Shown: positions 34,097 through 47,790, counted from the first letter of the stretch. The stretch: DNA of 64,000 nucleotides from Apostichopus japonicus (GCF_037975245.1 NC_092573.1:12501-76500); one strand, 5' to 3'. The notes: generated from the sequence alone by a model not told the origin. Made by a program: numbers and translations.

Positions 34097-37000
34097 GTGA
34101 GTGTATTACATTCAAAGGTCCAAAATCAAAAAAAATTTAATAGACTTTCAAATCAATGATATTGTCTTGCCCCACCCCTCACCTCCCTGAGGTGGGGTGG
34201 TCTCAATAGAACTAAACAATTAACAACATATGAGAATGAATTAAGTTTTGCATTGTAATAGTTTATATCAATTATATAGTAAGTTCTATTACGTCTTAAA
34301 ACTTACATCAAATCCCCAAATTTGCGCTAACAAAATAATTTTACTTGCGGAATACTGCTACTAAATAGACCAAAAAAAAGGTGGAAAATGCAGTTGTGAA
34401 TTCTCATATGGTCTCACAGCTCCAATGTAATGAAGTTAAATAGTATACGTTTAGACCTGCTCTAAGTTCTTACAAGTCTTGGTTTCGAAGCATTTCATAT
34501 CCAACCAAGTTCATTTTTTCCGGGGTTTAATTGTACATATTTGAACGCAAATTTCACAACATTACGATATTCGCATTGGTGCGTATATAGGTCGCTTACT
34601 AAGTGACTATGGATGATATTTAAACTACTTATCAGTATTGACTCTACATTCTAAAGCAGTAAATAGTGAAGTGAACTCACCAAATGGAGAACGAGATTTA
34701 CAAAATCTTTAATTATCTTCGTTCAATAAAATTGTAATCCTAACCACCGCTACATCGAGTAGATTTACTCAAGTAGTTATATATCAAATTGGTATAACTG
34801 CCAGGCCGAAGAATCATTCGTTCCACTCCCAGACAGCAAACAGATATTTGTTAAAAAAAGATATTTTGTGTCAGTGATTATTGTGTATCCTATTAAAACA
34901 TTCGACACTAGTCGGTATAACAATGCTATTCATTGGCTTAACTAATTTAAATATTGAATGGAAGGTTCAAACTGAGGTTCGGTTTTGCTCGTCGTGTCCT
35001 CCAATAACATTTTCTTTTCTTCTTTTTCTTTGCCTAAGTTGAAAGCAGAATAGAATGTTTCTAATTAAAGTTGACAATGAATGTTCCTTTGGCGAACAAT
35101 TTTTGTTTTGTTTTTTAAATAAACTATTGAGTAACTTTTCTGGATTTTGTTTTTTATTGTATTTCGTTCATAGGTAAAAGCGGTCCTATTTTGATGGGTA
35201 ACTTGGTCCTGATGATGACATTGAATGTGATCCTCTGGGTACGGTATCAGAATATCTGAGGACAAAATCGATCGTCCGTTCTGAGGAGAATATTTGCCAA
35301 TGTTCTGCGTTCTTTCCTTCCTTTTGTTTTGTTGTTTTGTATTTGTTTCTATGTTGTTTTGCACTTTTACCCGGAACATTCATTTTAGTCAAGAACGTGT
35401 ACCTATTTACATCTTTCTTAGAGCATTTAGATTAATTTAATTTTCTCAGTTTGCTCAATTATTACAAAGTAATAGCTTTGTTTTGTGTTGAATATTGCTA
35501 GATTATGGTGGTACAAAGAGAAATAAGGAAGGTATGTATCAAATTTAAAGGCTTGCAAAGGAAAAACAAATTCTGACATTAGCTGCAGCTGTTACCAAAA
35601 AGAGTTTCCAATCAATTCTTGATATTTTACATACAATAATGCAGAATTTGTTTTACAGAAAGGAACAGTCTTCTTTTAAAAAAAGATGGGTTGTAATTGG
35701 TTTACTGGACTTTTACTTAAAACCATTTAACAGAATAAATTTGTTTTCCGGTGACATTTTTATCATGTAAATTCTATACAGAAATATTCAGTATGAGATC
35801 ATAACCTGTGTGTTAATGTTACAGGTATTAAGAGTACTTTAACATAAGAATTCGGTTTTATACATTTTTTTCTTTAACATAGAAAACCTTTTTTTGTGCA
35901 TCTTTCAGAGTTTTTCCTGCACAACTCTTGTGGTATTTTTAACAGAGTAAAACTGTTTTGGTTACATATTTCAAAGTTTTTCTGCACGACAGCGGACAGA
36001 GCTACTTTTAACAGACAAATGTCTGATTTTACAGATCTTTGAAAGTTATGCTTTACAACTGTAAGTTGTGGTATTTTCAACAAGAAATTCTGTTTATATA
36101 GATCCTACAAAGATATTCAATAAAACTGTGGTGTTTTTAACTTTGACATTGTTTTATACACCTATATAACAATTATTGCTCATACTTATCGGTCACTTTC
36201 TTACAAATAGAGTGACCGATTTCCACACATTCATTTGTACTTTAAAAGTTACATTGCATAATAATCGTTACCAAACACTTAACACTTTCCTTTGCACTGT
36301 GACTTGCACAGTTGCTGACAAACAACGATATCGTAAAGATTTAAAATAGTTCTCATGTTGATTTCCAAATCATTTGAAGTTTCAAAGATGAAAACAAGTA
36401 AAGAACGGAAGACTAAATATGGATTTAAGGAGTCATAGTATTTCTTACCAAAATCAAATATTTGTAAATAAGTAGTTTCCTAACGTTTAACACCACAAAC
36501 ATTAACATTTTTCACACAGCTCTCGCTAACATAGTGAACATGACTCAAGATAGTATGGTATTGATTTCAGCACACCTTCCTAAAGGCTGCTTTGGAAGAT
36601 GTAGAACTAACAACAATTAGAAAATAAATGTGAATCGCATGGCAGTAATGTAGGTTGGATCCTTGGAGAATGATTAATGGAAACCATGGTTTACTTTGAT
36701 GACAATTACCTCAACCCATGGTTGACAAATATGGTAAAATGCCTTGGTATAAATCTGTGGTGGGGATTTTTCATTACATTGGCCTGGTTGTCCATCTTTT
36801 TGACAGTAACATCCACTTCCCAGGAAAAGATATCTGAACTTTTACTCACAAAAACTCACAATCTGAAATTGTCACATTTTCTAGGAGACTGGTACTTTTA
36901 TTCAAGAAATTCACAAAAGAATCAAATGGATATGTTTTTGTCCCTGGATTAAAAAAAAAACAAGGTTAACAAAGTAATAATTAAAATAATACAAGTCCAA

Positions 37001-37230
37001 TAATCTTTAAAATAGTGACATAACAGACTATTACTTGACACACCTTAACTTGACATCCTTTTGTCAACTATAAAAGATCAAATCAGGTTCACATAACTTA
37101 AGGAGAGAAAATAGGACTGCCAAACTTATATGAACTAATTTTCAATGGAATACAACAAATTAACAGTTAAACCATGAAAAGTTTAATGAATACATTACTT
37201 CAGACTGTGGTCAACACTGTGGTCGTGTAA
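34097..37230. other. non-coding stretch (introns/intergenic)
   Basis: No exon could be linked to the preceding gene. Between about 35700 and 36170 a degenerate repeat of roughly 70-80 bases appears ('...ttttaacag.....tctg.tt.tacagat..tt.aaag.t...'). An ATG frame at 36677-36952 (91 residues) is unrecognised and probably chance. Confidence 0.45.
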
Positions 37231-38709
37231 GGATGGATGGATGGATGGCTGGCTGGCTGGCTGGACGATGGATGGATGGATGGATGGATGGCTGACTGGC
37301 TGGCTGGCTGGCTGGCTGGATGGATGGCTGGCTGGATGATGGATGCATGGATGGATGCATGGATGGATGGATAGATGGATGGATGGATGGATGGATGGAT
37401 GGCTGGCTGGCTGGCTGGCTGGATGATGGATGGATGGATGGATGGATGGATGGATGGATGTATGGGTGGGTGGATGGATGGATGGATGGATGGCTGGCTG
37501 GCTGGCTGGCTGGCTGGATGATGGATGGATGGATGGATGGATCGATGGATGGATGGATGGATGGATGGATGGACGGATGGATGCATGGATGCATGGATGG
37601 ATGCATGGATGGATGAATGGATGGATGGATGCATGCATGGATGGATGGATGCATGGATGCATGGATGGATGCATGGATGGATGCATGAATGGATGCATGG
37701 ATGGGTGCATGGATGGATGGATGCATGGATGGATGGATGGATGGATGGATGGATGGATGGATGGATGGATGGATGGATGGATGGATGGATGGATGGATGG
37801 ATGGATGGATGGATGGATGGATGGATGGATGGATGGATGGATGGATGCATGGATGCATGCATGGATGCATGGATGCATGCATGGATGGATGGATGGATGG
37901 ATGCATGGATGGATGGATGGATGGATGGATGGATGGATGGATGGAGATGGATGGATGGATGGATGGATGGATGGATGGATGGATGGATGGATGGATGGAT
38001 GGATGGATGGATGGATGGATGGATGGATGGATGGATGGATGGATGGATGGATGGATGGATGGATGGATGGATGGATGGATGGATGGATGGATGGATGGAT
38101 GGATGGATGGATGGATGGATGGATGCATGCATGGATGGATGGATGGATGGATGGATGGATGGATGGATGGATGGATGGATGGATGGATGGATGGATGGAT
38201 GGATGCATGGATGGATGGATGGATGCATGCATGGATGGATAGATGGATGGATGGATGGATGGATGGATGGATGGATGGATGGATGGATGGATGGATGGAT
38301 GGATGGATGGATGGATGGATGGATGGATGGATGGATGGATGGATGGATGGATGGATGGATGGATGGATGGATGGATGGATGGATGGATGGATGGATGGAT
38401 GGATGGATGGATGGATGGATGGATGGATGGATGGATGGATGGATGGATGGATGGATGGATGGATGGATGCATGGATGGATGGATGCATGGATGGATGGAT
38501 GGATGGATGGATGGATGCATGGATGGATGGATGGATGGATGGATGGATGGATGGATGGATGGATGGATGGATGGATGGATGGATGGATGGATGGATGGAT
38601 GGATGGATGGATGGATGGATGGATGGATGGATGGATGGATGATGGATGCATGGATGGATGCATGGATGGATGGATAGATGGATGGATGGATGGATGGATG
38701 GATGGATGG
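37231..38709. repeat. GGAT tetranucleotide microsatellite, about 1.48 kb
   Basis: Runs of GGAT with scattered variants: GGCT clusters in the first 300 bases, and ATGCAT interruptions, often regularly spaced, through the middle. All six frames stay open because the unit, read in threes, cycles through four sense codons. The long translated frames on both strands (up to about 520 residues) are therefore artefacts. Confidence 0.98.
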
Positions 38710-40560
38710 CAGTCTTTTATTTTTACAACTGCATGTTAACCTATGATCACCAGTCACAGATCATCTACCTGCATCATGAGGAACAGTTTCTAATAAGGCC
38801 AGTTCTTGGTTGTATGTGCACCAAACACATGAGTTAGATCATAACGTTAGTATACACACTAGCCAGGCACCATAGCAGGTTTTTGTGTGAAAGGGTTGAC
38901 ATAACAACTAAAACCTGCATTGAATCCTAAAATTAGCAACATCGTGAAACACTGATAATTTCATTAATACTTGTGGACTCGAACTGATAAACTCCTGTGA
39001 GGCCTTTACAGTGTCCATTCATTCTCAAAATCCTTCGTGTGGCCAAGAAGAGAGAGAACTTTGTGATGCACATCAGACTTCCTTTCATATTGTCCCGATG
39101 TACTTTGGATTGAGGTTAACAAAACCTTCCAACAGTCTTCAGATCACATTTTACCAGTAAATCATATACCCTTTTCACGTAAGTCATAATTAAGATGAGT
39201 CAGGTATGAGGCACAAAAGGCAGGTCCTGTGAACAGGAGCATGGGCTCTATGAGCAAGGCTCGTACGGCCCTTAAAATAAATGCAATTCTTATGTACAAC
39301 CATGACATCCAGCATTCTGGTATCTGTTGTTGCGACTTAAAATTCATCACAACCATTAACATATACATATATGCTAGCGGAAGATGTTCTGATCGCCACA
39401 CAGTAGGTCAAATAACCCCCCCCCCCCCCCCATTAGGCCTCTGGCACTGGTAAGGGGAATGCTACCTTTCTAAGTCCTGTCAGACCTGTATCATGACATC
39501 AAACTCACCTTGGAACATGCTAAATGATCATAAGTGAGTGCGATATCAAACAAGTATCAGTAAGAAGCAATACATTTTCATAGTACTCACGGCTGCCCTA
39601 AACTGCATAGGTATACAAAATGCTGCTGGATTATTTGTATGTTACACACATTAGAAAAAAAAAAGTTGCAGATAGGAAAGAAAAGAGCACTCTTAAAATC
39701 CACCTCGTGGTCATTAATAATGACACCCTTAAACTGCTACCATGAATCTCTTCCCAGTCAGAAAGTTGGAGCCTAAAATAGAAAGAAAATCTTATTTTAA
39801 TCCAAAACCAATTAACTAAACTCACTGAAAAATTGAAATGAAACAATAAAATCCCTGATGACTTTGGACTTTATATTCCTTATCATCCAAAGTTGATGAA
39901 AACTGTACTTTATCACAATCTTAAAAATGTATATCTTTCCAGTTTTATACTCAACTGGCTCATACAGTTGTCATTGCTTTTCACCACCTTTTCATATACT
40001 GTGTGAACTGCTGTGTGAAAGTGTGAACTCGATTTGAACTAGATGACCTTTTACCACTTTATATATACTGGTGAAACTTTCAATTTAACTTCCTTATGTC
40101 TACTGGTCAACGGCGGGTACAGAGTGGGGGCGGATCAGCGCCCCTCAAGTCGACAAAGAAAACAAGTGAAAATATTTTAAAATATATAAATAAACCAGAT
40201 GCACGGGCGGCCCGCCCAGGTACTTGCCCCCCTCACCCTCCCCCACCAAAAATAATATCAAAGTATAACAAATATGATGCTGTGATTTTAACAAGTATCA
40301 ACGTAGTTCAACCACATACAGACTTCCTGTCCTTGATACTTGACAAATTTTTGGCAGGAAAATATTGTAGAGTAAGTTTTTTTCCATCTGCACTAGATAT
40401 TTTCAGATATTTTTCAGAAAAGACAAATATTCTGTAAACTCTGAAATTCCAATCAGAATATCTATTATATTACAGATTGACAATAATCATCTCTCAGTTT
40501 AAAGTTACAAAGTAGGTTTTGCAAGTTACATATCCATGAAGTTTGTATGTGACACCACCA
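38710..40560. other. non-coding stretch
   Basis: No gene recognised; a C homopolymer lies at 39417-39430. It precedes the promoter of glycine-rich gene 2. Confidence 0.5.
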
Positions 40561-40763
40561 AAGTTCTTGTTCGTACCAGCAAAATGGTCTCCTATATAAG
40601 CCGTATAAAGTTACGAAAAACAATATAGTATCATTTGCATCGTTTCAAAGAAAAAGAGCATGTTAACTATCTACTCGAAGGAGGGTAATTTGATACTCTG
40701 CAACATTGCTTAAAAGTCCTCGTATTTGTCCAGGCATTTACATTGTCAAAGAATTTTACGAAG
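40561..40763 (+). promoter_or_regulatory. promoter/5'UTR region of glycine-rich peptide gene 2
   Basis: The block 'gttcgtaccagcaaaatgg' continuing 'tctcctatata' (40569-40598) is almost identical to that 217 bases upstream of gene 3. TATATAAG at about 40594 is a plausible TATA box. Shared 'ttgatactctgc' follows at about 40691, and 'ttacgaag' precedes the ATG in both genes. Such conservation in otherwise diverged flanks suggests shared regulation. Confidence 0.6.
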
Positions 40764-40838
40764 ATGAGACCGCTGTTTGTGACCATTTTAGTTTGTTGTC
40801 TTATAGCTAGTGCCTTGCAGAGCACAGAAGGCCGTAAG
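40764..40838 (+). CDS. secreted glycine-rich peptide gene 2, exon 1 (signal peptide)
   Basis: Twenty-five codons. Signal peptide MRPLFVTILVCCLIASAL, then QSTEGRK, ending at the consensus donor AAG|GTAAGA in phase 0. Eighteen of the first nineteen residues match gene 1. Cleavage is expected around SAL/QST or after STEG. The 2.95 kb intron (40839-43791) contains a block at 41055-41218 that recurs downstream at 44678-44838. Confidence 0.82.
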
Positions 40839-41419
40839 GTAAGAGTCTTCTTTCTTGTACCTTTCCTAACTTTAAGTCGAAAGACTCATATTGTTACATC
40901 ATAGTTATTAGTCAATCAGACTGAAGCAAATACATGAGTATAATGTTTGTCACTTCTGTGTGATTGATTATAGGTATGCTGCATTGGCCCCAAATTTGCC
41001 AGATATTCAAATATGGTCACCTTTGGTCAATATTGTTAAACCATTGTTATTACCACCCTGGAGAAAATTTACCTCACTGGGACATTCAGTTATCTTGTGT
41101 GTTCATTTAGAATGTCTGAAAACAATTTGGAGAGTAAAGACCTCCAGTAAAGTACTTTTTAAAAACTTCTAGCAATTATAGCCTGCTATAATTTGGGGCC
41201 TATACAGACTACCTTGAAATACGGTAAGTTGCTAACGGTCTGCAGTGTATTTTACATTACCATCGTCATTAACTGGAACTGGTCGATAAGCGGTGACGTT
41301 GTGCGTCCGTCAAATGACATAATGTAAAACATTTTCGTAGATACTATTAAGTTCATACATAACTGAATGATGTCACATGCAATTGAAAATTTCATAGCAT
41401 AGACACTTGCAACATGGGT

Positions 41420-41446
41420 CATAAAGGTTTTTACAAAACCTTTATG
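41420..41446. repeat. perfect hairpin, 12-bp stem with 3-base loop
   Basis: CATAAAGGTTTT, then TAC, then its exact reverse complement, in the intron of gene 2. Role unknown. Confidence 0.8.
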
Positions 41447-43791
41447 AGGAGATCATTTCTCATTAGCCTATGAAAGGCCTATGAAGTATTTGACAAGTCG
41501 AATTTAAATGAAAAGCAAGTGATCAGAGCAAACCGGCTGCCGTATAATCGCTTTTATGATCATCTCGATGTTTTAAAAAACAATTCCATGTGCACGAATA
41601 TTCTTGTAACTTGTTTCTTCTTGCTATACTGTACTGTATACTGATTAGCCTACTTCCGTGATCTCCCGAGGCAGAAATTGAAATTATAAAAGCATGGCAT
41701 GCCTATAAAATATTATTTGCAAATGCAAAATTTCCAATCCTGATAACATTCGTAACGACTCAATTCTTCTGTCGAAAGTAACTTAAACCATTTCAATGTA
41801 CATCGCCTTTAGTCACTACTCCACGAATGATCTTTGTCGAAACATTACAACACGGCTTACTCTTATGCTATTTGGTTATAACCATATGTTAGCCTATCGT
41901 TCAAACATCACGCTCCCTACATGAGGTAAAACAGCTTTTTCCATTTATCGGAGTTGGAAACTGATTTTGTGCACAAGGAGTAAAGATGATCCCACAATTA
42001 AAGGAGCTGAAGAAGTTTCTTATCCGTCTAAACAGCTAATCAAATCATCGGATTTTTGTTTAAATATATTTAGCAACCAAAAGTTCGTTACTATAGTTAT
42101 TGAACCCCCTTTTTTGCTTTTTTTGTAAAGCTTTGTAAAAGGTAATTTCATGTTTACCCCGGACGCTAAAGATTTTTCAGATTAGTTTCGTTCTGGCTGA
42201 AACAACTCATCGACTAAAACATGTTGAATTCACGACTTGCGTTAACTGCAGAACAAAGTCCTGAAGTGATAGCTTGTGATATGCGAGATAACCGGCAGTA
42301 ACCAGAATAATCTGCTTACAGAAAAGAAAGTTCAGGTATTCCTCTGTCTATATATTATTGGGGGGGGGGCTTTAAATTCACTATATGAGGTAATATGTGA
42401 ATGCCGTGGCGGCACCCAGAGGTGCATGGGGTGAGGCTACTTCTCACCAATTTTAATTTTAATTTGCGCTCGAAATTCATTGGGAGGACCAGCAAATATC
42501 TGAAAGTGTTGTACCAATGCGTCCCTATACAATGCAACCATCCCCTTTATCAGTACATTCGCGATCATAATCTACCCTGCCCCACCCACCACAAACAGTC
42601 TAATCTCAAACACACCACCGATGCGCTGATCAATTTCGTTTTTATATATTCCCCCTCCCCGTGAAAATTCTTCAGAGCACCTTGAGCTTTCTATTAAGGT
42701 AGAACATTCCGATATAAATAAAAACACGGGAAATCTGCCAATTAAATTATATTTATTGATTTGAGAAAGCAAATTCTAATTTTTTAATACGATCGGGGTC
42801 ATCTTAAGATTGCACATTTATTGTGTTGCATTTCTAAAGTTGTGATTGACGGTAATGCAATATCGAAGAAATTTCCAAAATGGTATGTTTGAAAGATACA
42901 AAAGTGTTTATGAATGGAAAGCTGCAGTCGTGTTGTTCATAGTATAATACTTCTATGGCTCGATGTATCAGAAATGTTTACATTGTCTGTAAAATTCTAT
43001 ACGTGAACTCGTAAAATTGCTTGCAACTCCAAACCAAGATTTTGCTGTTGTTACAGGTAATGCAATTCATCACAGCCATTTGAGAACGTGTTCTATCTGT
43101 CTCTCACTATTTCTGAAGCTAACAGACCCCTGAAATGGATAGTATCCGTTTCAAGAAATTTGGTAAAGACATCAGGCGCGGGTGCAGGTTCTTAACTTTG
43201 TAAATGGGAAAAATTATAAACCTGTTAATTTTCTAGCATCTTAAAAATCAAGATAAGTACACAAAAGAACATGAATCGTGCATTATTATGCAGTGGGACC
43301 ACTCTGCAATTTCGGAATAGGCTAGCAAGTAACTTTTGATCATGTATCCGTCATAATGGCTAAGGTCGGGAAAAAATCCGAGTGCATGCAATAACCAGTA
43401 AAAATTAAATGGATTGAGAAAGAAGTGTCCTAAGACGACCGAACCCTCGCAGCTTGAATGGGTGCTGTTGTTTTGGCGGACAATGCACAGGCGGTAATGA
43501 ACAAAGCTTCCAGATTAACCTCTTTCGCAAACACATGGCGCCTCTATTGTTCCGTGAGATTCTCGCCCGGCTTAACAGGGTTCGCGATCTCGTATGAAAC
43601 GAGTTGTCTATTGCTACTATAATTTTCGATACGATAACTTCAATCATACCACAATTTAAGTAATGTACATCCGATCGAAAGTATATTAAAGTTGTCGACA
43701 ATGGACCTAACATGACCGAATACATGCTTGAAAGCAATGAATGCTTGTTTTGGCATACGACGGATTTGTTTTTTTGTTCTTTATTTTTCAG

Positions 43792-43932
43792 AAAGAACGA
43801 ACATGGTATCCTAGTGGAGGAGGAGGTGGTGGTGGAGGAGGAGGTGGAGGAGGAGGTGGAGGAGGAGGTGGAGGAGGAGGAGGTAGAGGAGGAGGAGGAG
43901 GAGGAGGAGGTGGTGGAAGACGCCCTTGGTAG
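43792..43932 (+). CDS. secreted glycine-rich peptide gene 2, exon 2 (polyglycine)
   Basis: Follows the pyrimidine-rich acceptor 'tctttatttttcag' in phase 0. It encodes KERTWYPS, about 33 glycines interrupted once by Arg, and ends RRPW-stop. The precursor is about 71 residues. Compared with gene 1, the basic plus aromatic head is kept (KER..W.P versus EKR..W.W) but the tail differs. Glycine codons are mostly GGA/GGT, and the purine-rich strand gives open frames in other phases (Glu-rich, Pro-rich) that I treat as shadows. The 3' flank resembles that of gene 1. Function unknown. Confidence 0.78.
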   Translation, partial: KERTWYPSGGGGGGGGGGGGGGGGGGGGGGGRGGGGGGGGGGRRPW

Positions 43933-44677
43933 AACGGAATGATAGCTACAAGAATCTTCATCGCAAGATCATTTCTATAACTTTCTTCCCTCATTTCGTA
44001 TGAATACTAGTCCTTTATGAGGAGCACCAGAGCGCCTCGTGAAACAGAATGTTCCCACAATGGAAATATTGCCGCATCATGCCTACATGTATCCATACCC
44101 ATTTTCAAAGCTGATGAATATGGTGCCAATGATGGCAACAGTTGATGGTGATGATGATACTGATGTTTGCTGGTCACATTTGAAACCACTATTTTCCTTT
44201 ACTACTTCGGCTATTTTGTGAATTACACCTGACTTTAAGTATATAATCATGTCATATACCTGATCCACGAGCAGTGGTGATACTTGCGTTCGATGTTCAC
44301 CCTAATCTCCTGATGAATTGGATTAAATACTTTCTAACTATTTACTTCAGTTTCATGATAACATTAACGATGTTGTGGTGTTGTCACTTATCGCTACTGT
44401 CTAATACACTTGATCTTACTCTGCAGAACTAGTCACGTTTGTTTCTTTTTGACCATGATCTGACTTAGCACGCTCATTTTCATAAAATTAACCAAGCCCG
44501 TAACAACGCTGACATAATAAGAACGGTATACCCACAGACAAACAGTAAAATACATCAGGACAGGGTTGGGGCATACTATAGGGCATAACTAGATCGCTAT
44601 TGCCTCAATGGCGGTGGTGCCTTGAAACAAGAGTTGTATTTAGCGACTTGAATTAAACTAGCACCTTTTTATTACTA

Positions 44678-45350
44678 ACCGGGAGGAAATTTACCTCACG
44701 GGGACATTCAGTCATCTTGTGTGTTTATTTAGAATGTCTGAGAACAATTTGGAGTAAAGACCTCCAGGAAAGTACTTTTTGAAAACTTCTAGCAATTATA
44801 TCCTGCTATAATTTGGGGCCTATATACAGACTACCTTAAACTAATAATATCTGAACCACTTCTATGCCGTTTTAATCAACCCTACGACAAGATCCCAGCT
44901 GTAAAAGAGTATGCTGGTGACAAACAACTCGAATATGGTTGATCGAATGTAACTTGTTTTCAAATACTTCCAAAAGCTTTGCTGAGACTATTATAATCTA
45001 CTTGTTGATTTATCCTTGAGACCTGATACTTTTGGATTGTTTGTTTAGCAGTTGGAAGCTTTCCATACTTATTATTAGATATTTATCAAAATGTATCTTT
45101 CTTGGTAGAAATATTCTTTTCCTCTGTGGATCATTCGATTGACAAGTTACAACAACAAAAACACTTTCAGCTGAATTGCAATGATAACATCATCATGCCG
45201 TTGTTGCCAGATGCATTAACAAAATACCACAAAAATTGAACCCCAAAAATCATATCTTCGCGATACAATATGCTACGAGGATATGGCTTTTGCCTAAAGA
45301 TACAGCAAGCGTTCAGGCTAAGCAATCAAAGTCAGCGATCATAATGATCA
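44678..45350 (+). pseudogene. intron fragment of a lost fourth glycine-rich gene copy
   Basis: Positions 44678-44838 match the gene 2 intron at 41055-41218 (shared 'ttctagcaattat' and 'ataatttggggcctat'), and 45105-45350 matches the gene 3 intron at 48490-48725 (shared 'attcttttcctctgt', 'gattgacaa', 'gcattaacaaaata'). A weaker relative of the first block also precedes the second in gene 3 (about 48360-48450). Finding both in order, outside any gene and without exons, suggests a decayed duplicate. Confidence 0.5.
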
Positions 45351-47790
45351 TTTTCATGGGTTCCGTGTGGTACATGGAAAGAAGGTTGAATAGTTGTAGA
45401 CACGGTAACATACATGGCTACCATGTCTTGCCTAGTCAAACTAATTCTAAATATAAATAAAGATTCACAACATAAAGTGCATATATATATAAGAAAGTAA
45501 GAAAAAACAAATCAATAAGATAAACAAAAACTGAATTTCATCATATAAAATCATGTACAAATTAACTTACAAAGAAACGCTAAAAGCGACATCAATAAGT
45601 TACAAGCTTCCAACTTCAAGACGTGATTGATTCGTAATCGTAAAGGAATCAGTGTTTAGTAAAGCTTGAATATAAATTGTCCTAGAAGTAAACAGGAAAC
45701 AAGCTCGACCGGTTGATTTATATTTGCTTTTAAATTATAACTATGTGACGAATAAAGGTTTATGATAAAGTGGTTATTACAATATATCAACTACGCAAAT
45801 TAAGCTATTACAAAAGGAAATCGGACAATACAAAGAACAAAGGGAAAAACAATAAGAAACGCGTCAGCACATGGTTCGTGTGTTGTAAGTGATAGTAAGC
45901 GGTTGTAAAAAAAATACTTTGACAACATAGAAGTAAAAAAGTCCAAAAATATATTATCAAATATGAAATATTGTAACAGTGAGAGAGAGAGTAGTTAAAG
46001 ACAAACTAATTTCATTGATTTAGATAGGGATGTTGATCATAGGGGCAAAGGGATCATCCACTCCCGGCTCTGCTAAGGTTGGGGGAGAGACTAAAATTCT
46101 TTCCCCCAACAAAAATTGCTCGTCGTTTAATTTGAGATGATACGCCAAAATTTCGATCCTTTATATTTCCACTTTTTATGAAATAAAATAAAATGTGTAA
46201 TTCATGGAAATCTTCGAAGTAAGCGGAAGAAATTTTGATATGAAATATCGGTACAGAAAGTCGAAATTTCGGAAAGTAGATGTCGGGATTTTGAGACTAT
46301 AGTCGAAATGTGAAAGAAAAAGTAGAAATTCGAAATTCACTTGTTTTAATTTCCAATGTTCTTATTTGAGGTACCGTTGCATCTACAAATCTAAGATGAT
46401 CATGGATAAAACTACAAACCTCACCGATTCCCCATCTTCGATCTCCATCTGTTGATAGCTTCACACGCCACTGGTGACCGTTACTGAAATGTGAATTTTA
46501 ACAGGCCATGACTTTGAATACATTGACAGCTTTTGGCTCGCATTTGAAACATATTCGACAATTTCAGTGGGTATAACCTCTGCTAAACTTGCACCACATG
46601 TTTCATGCGCACCCCAAAAAGAACAAAATGGCGGGAAATCGTTTACAGTCGAAAGATAATGCGTAACAAATAGCTTTATAATTTCTCCGGTTTTGTGTGA
46701 GTTTGTCATTCTTTGTATCTTACATGAAGGGCTCTTTAACAAGTACAGTTTAGATAAAAGAAAAGATGAAGGGCCCCACCTCTTACTTTAAATCCTTTGT
46801 TACGCCACTGTGGATGAGGGGGCTGATACAACGTTTACTTGAACGTTTCACTCGGTGAAGTCAAACGCGAAGTAGAGCACCAAAGGCGGTGGCCACGAAG
46901 CTATCATAAACCGGTGAGGAGGGAACGTGGACAATTTGGGTCATTCTCGCAAAACGAAGTTTACATTGTTGATGTAACGGCACACCAGATGCGACATACA
47001 AAGTTTCAATATTTTATCACAAAGTATCGACCTTTTGCTAATTTTCGACTTATTTCGACCATTTCTGGAGTTCCTTTCAAACCATAAACTATTTCGAAAT
47101 TATTTGTTTCAAAGTTTCGACTTATTTATGTCAAACGTTAGTCTATATTCTCCAACTGTTCACATCTTGTCTGGACATTGTAAATATGACATCTCGATAT
47201 TTCTATTCCTTCCTTCAAACTACTATTGTTTATATTTCGGCTTTTCTCTAAATCTTCCAAGTCTCTTTCCCGTCGCCAACATCAAAAACATCTCAAAATA
47301 TCCATTTTATACCACAAATAGCCTGTACGAAATTAGGGATCATCATATTAAAATACATTATTACAAAATCATTGCCAATTAAAAAAAAATGAACCACAGT
47401 GAGAAAAGTATTTTGAGAAAATTATATATAAGAAAAGTATATCTTCTTTGACAAGTCGGTTAAATTAGGCTCATTGAGCTTTCATTTTTTTCCTTCTTCG
47501 CCTTCATATAGTCTTTGTTTACTCTATTCTTTTTTCTTGTTCTTATTTGGGTGGGGGTGATTATGGGGTGGAGTGGGGTGGGCATCTCTATCAAAGTTTG
47601 TCTTCAAAGTTTATCGTGAACAAATTTTGATAACTAGGAACTCGATAGGTAGTCTCACGTGATAAAACGTTGAAATCTGTTTATTTCATTTGTTGGGTTT
47701 TCGCTACAGGAATGATACATAAACCATCATCTGTTAGTTTCAAGTTACAAAGTATTATAACAATTCCAAGTATTTTGTATCATGACCCCA
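45351..47790. other. non-coding stretch
   Basis: No gene recognised. A possible hAT-type right end, TTACGCCACTG, lies at 46800-46810, but its partner was not found. Confidence 0.45.

Noticed and set aside
36677..36952. 91-residue frame with a hydrophobic stretch
   Set aside because: No recognisable domain, no splice or promoter context; compatible with chance in AT-rich DNA.
37195..38757. Very long open frames on both strands (up to about 520 residues, IHPS / MDGW repeats)
   Set aside because: They are translations of the GGAT microsatellite, which is open in all frames; there is no start context, splice support or non-repetitive domain.
46040..46812. Possible hAT right end TTACGCCACTG
   Set aside because: No corresponding left end with an 8-bp duplication was found.
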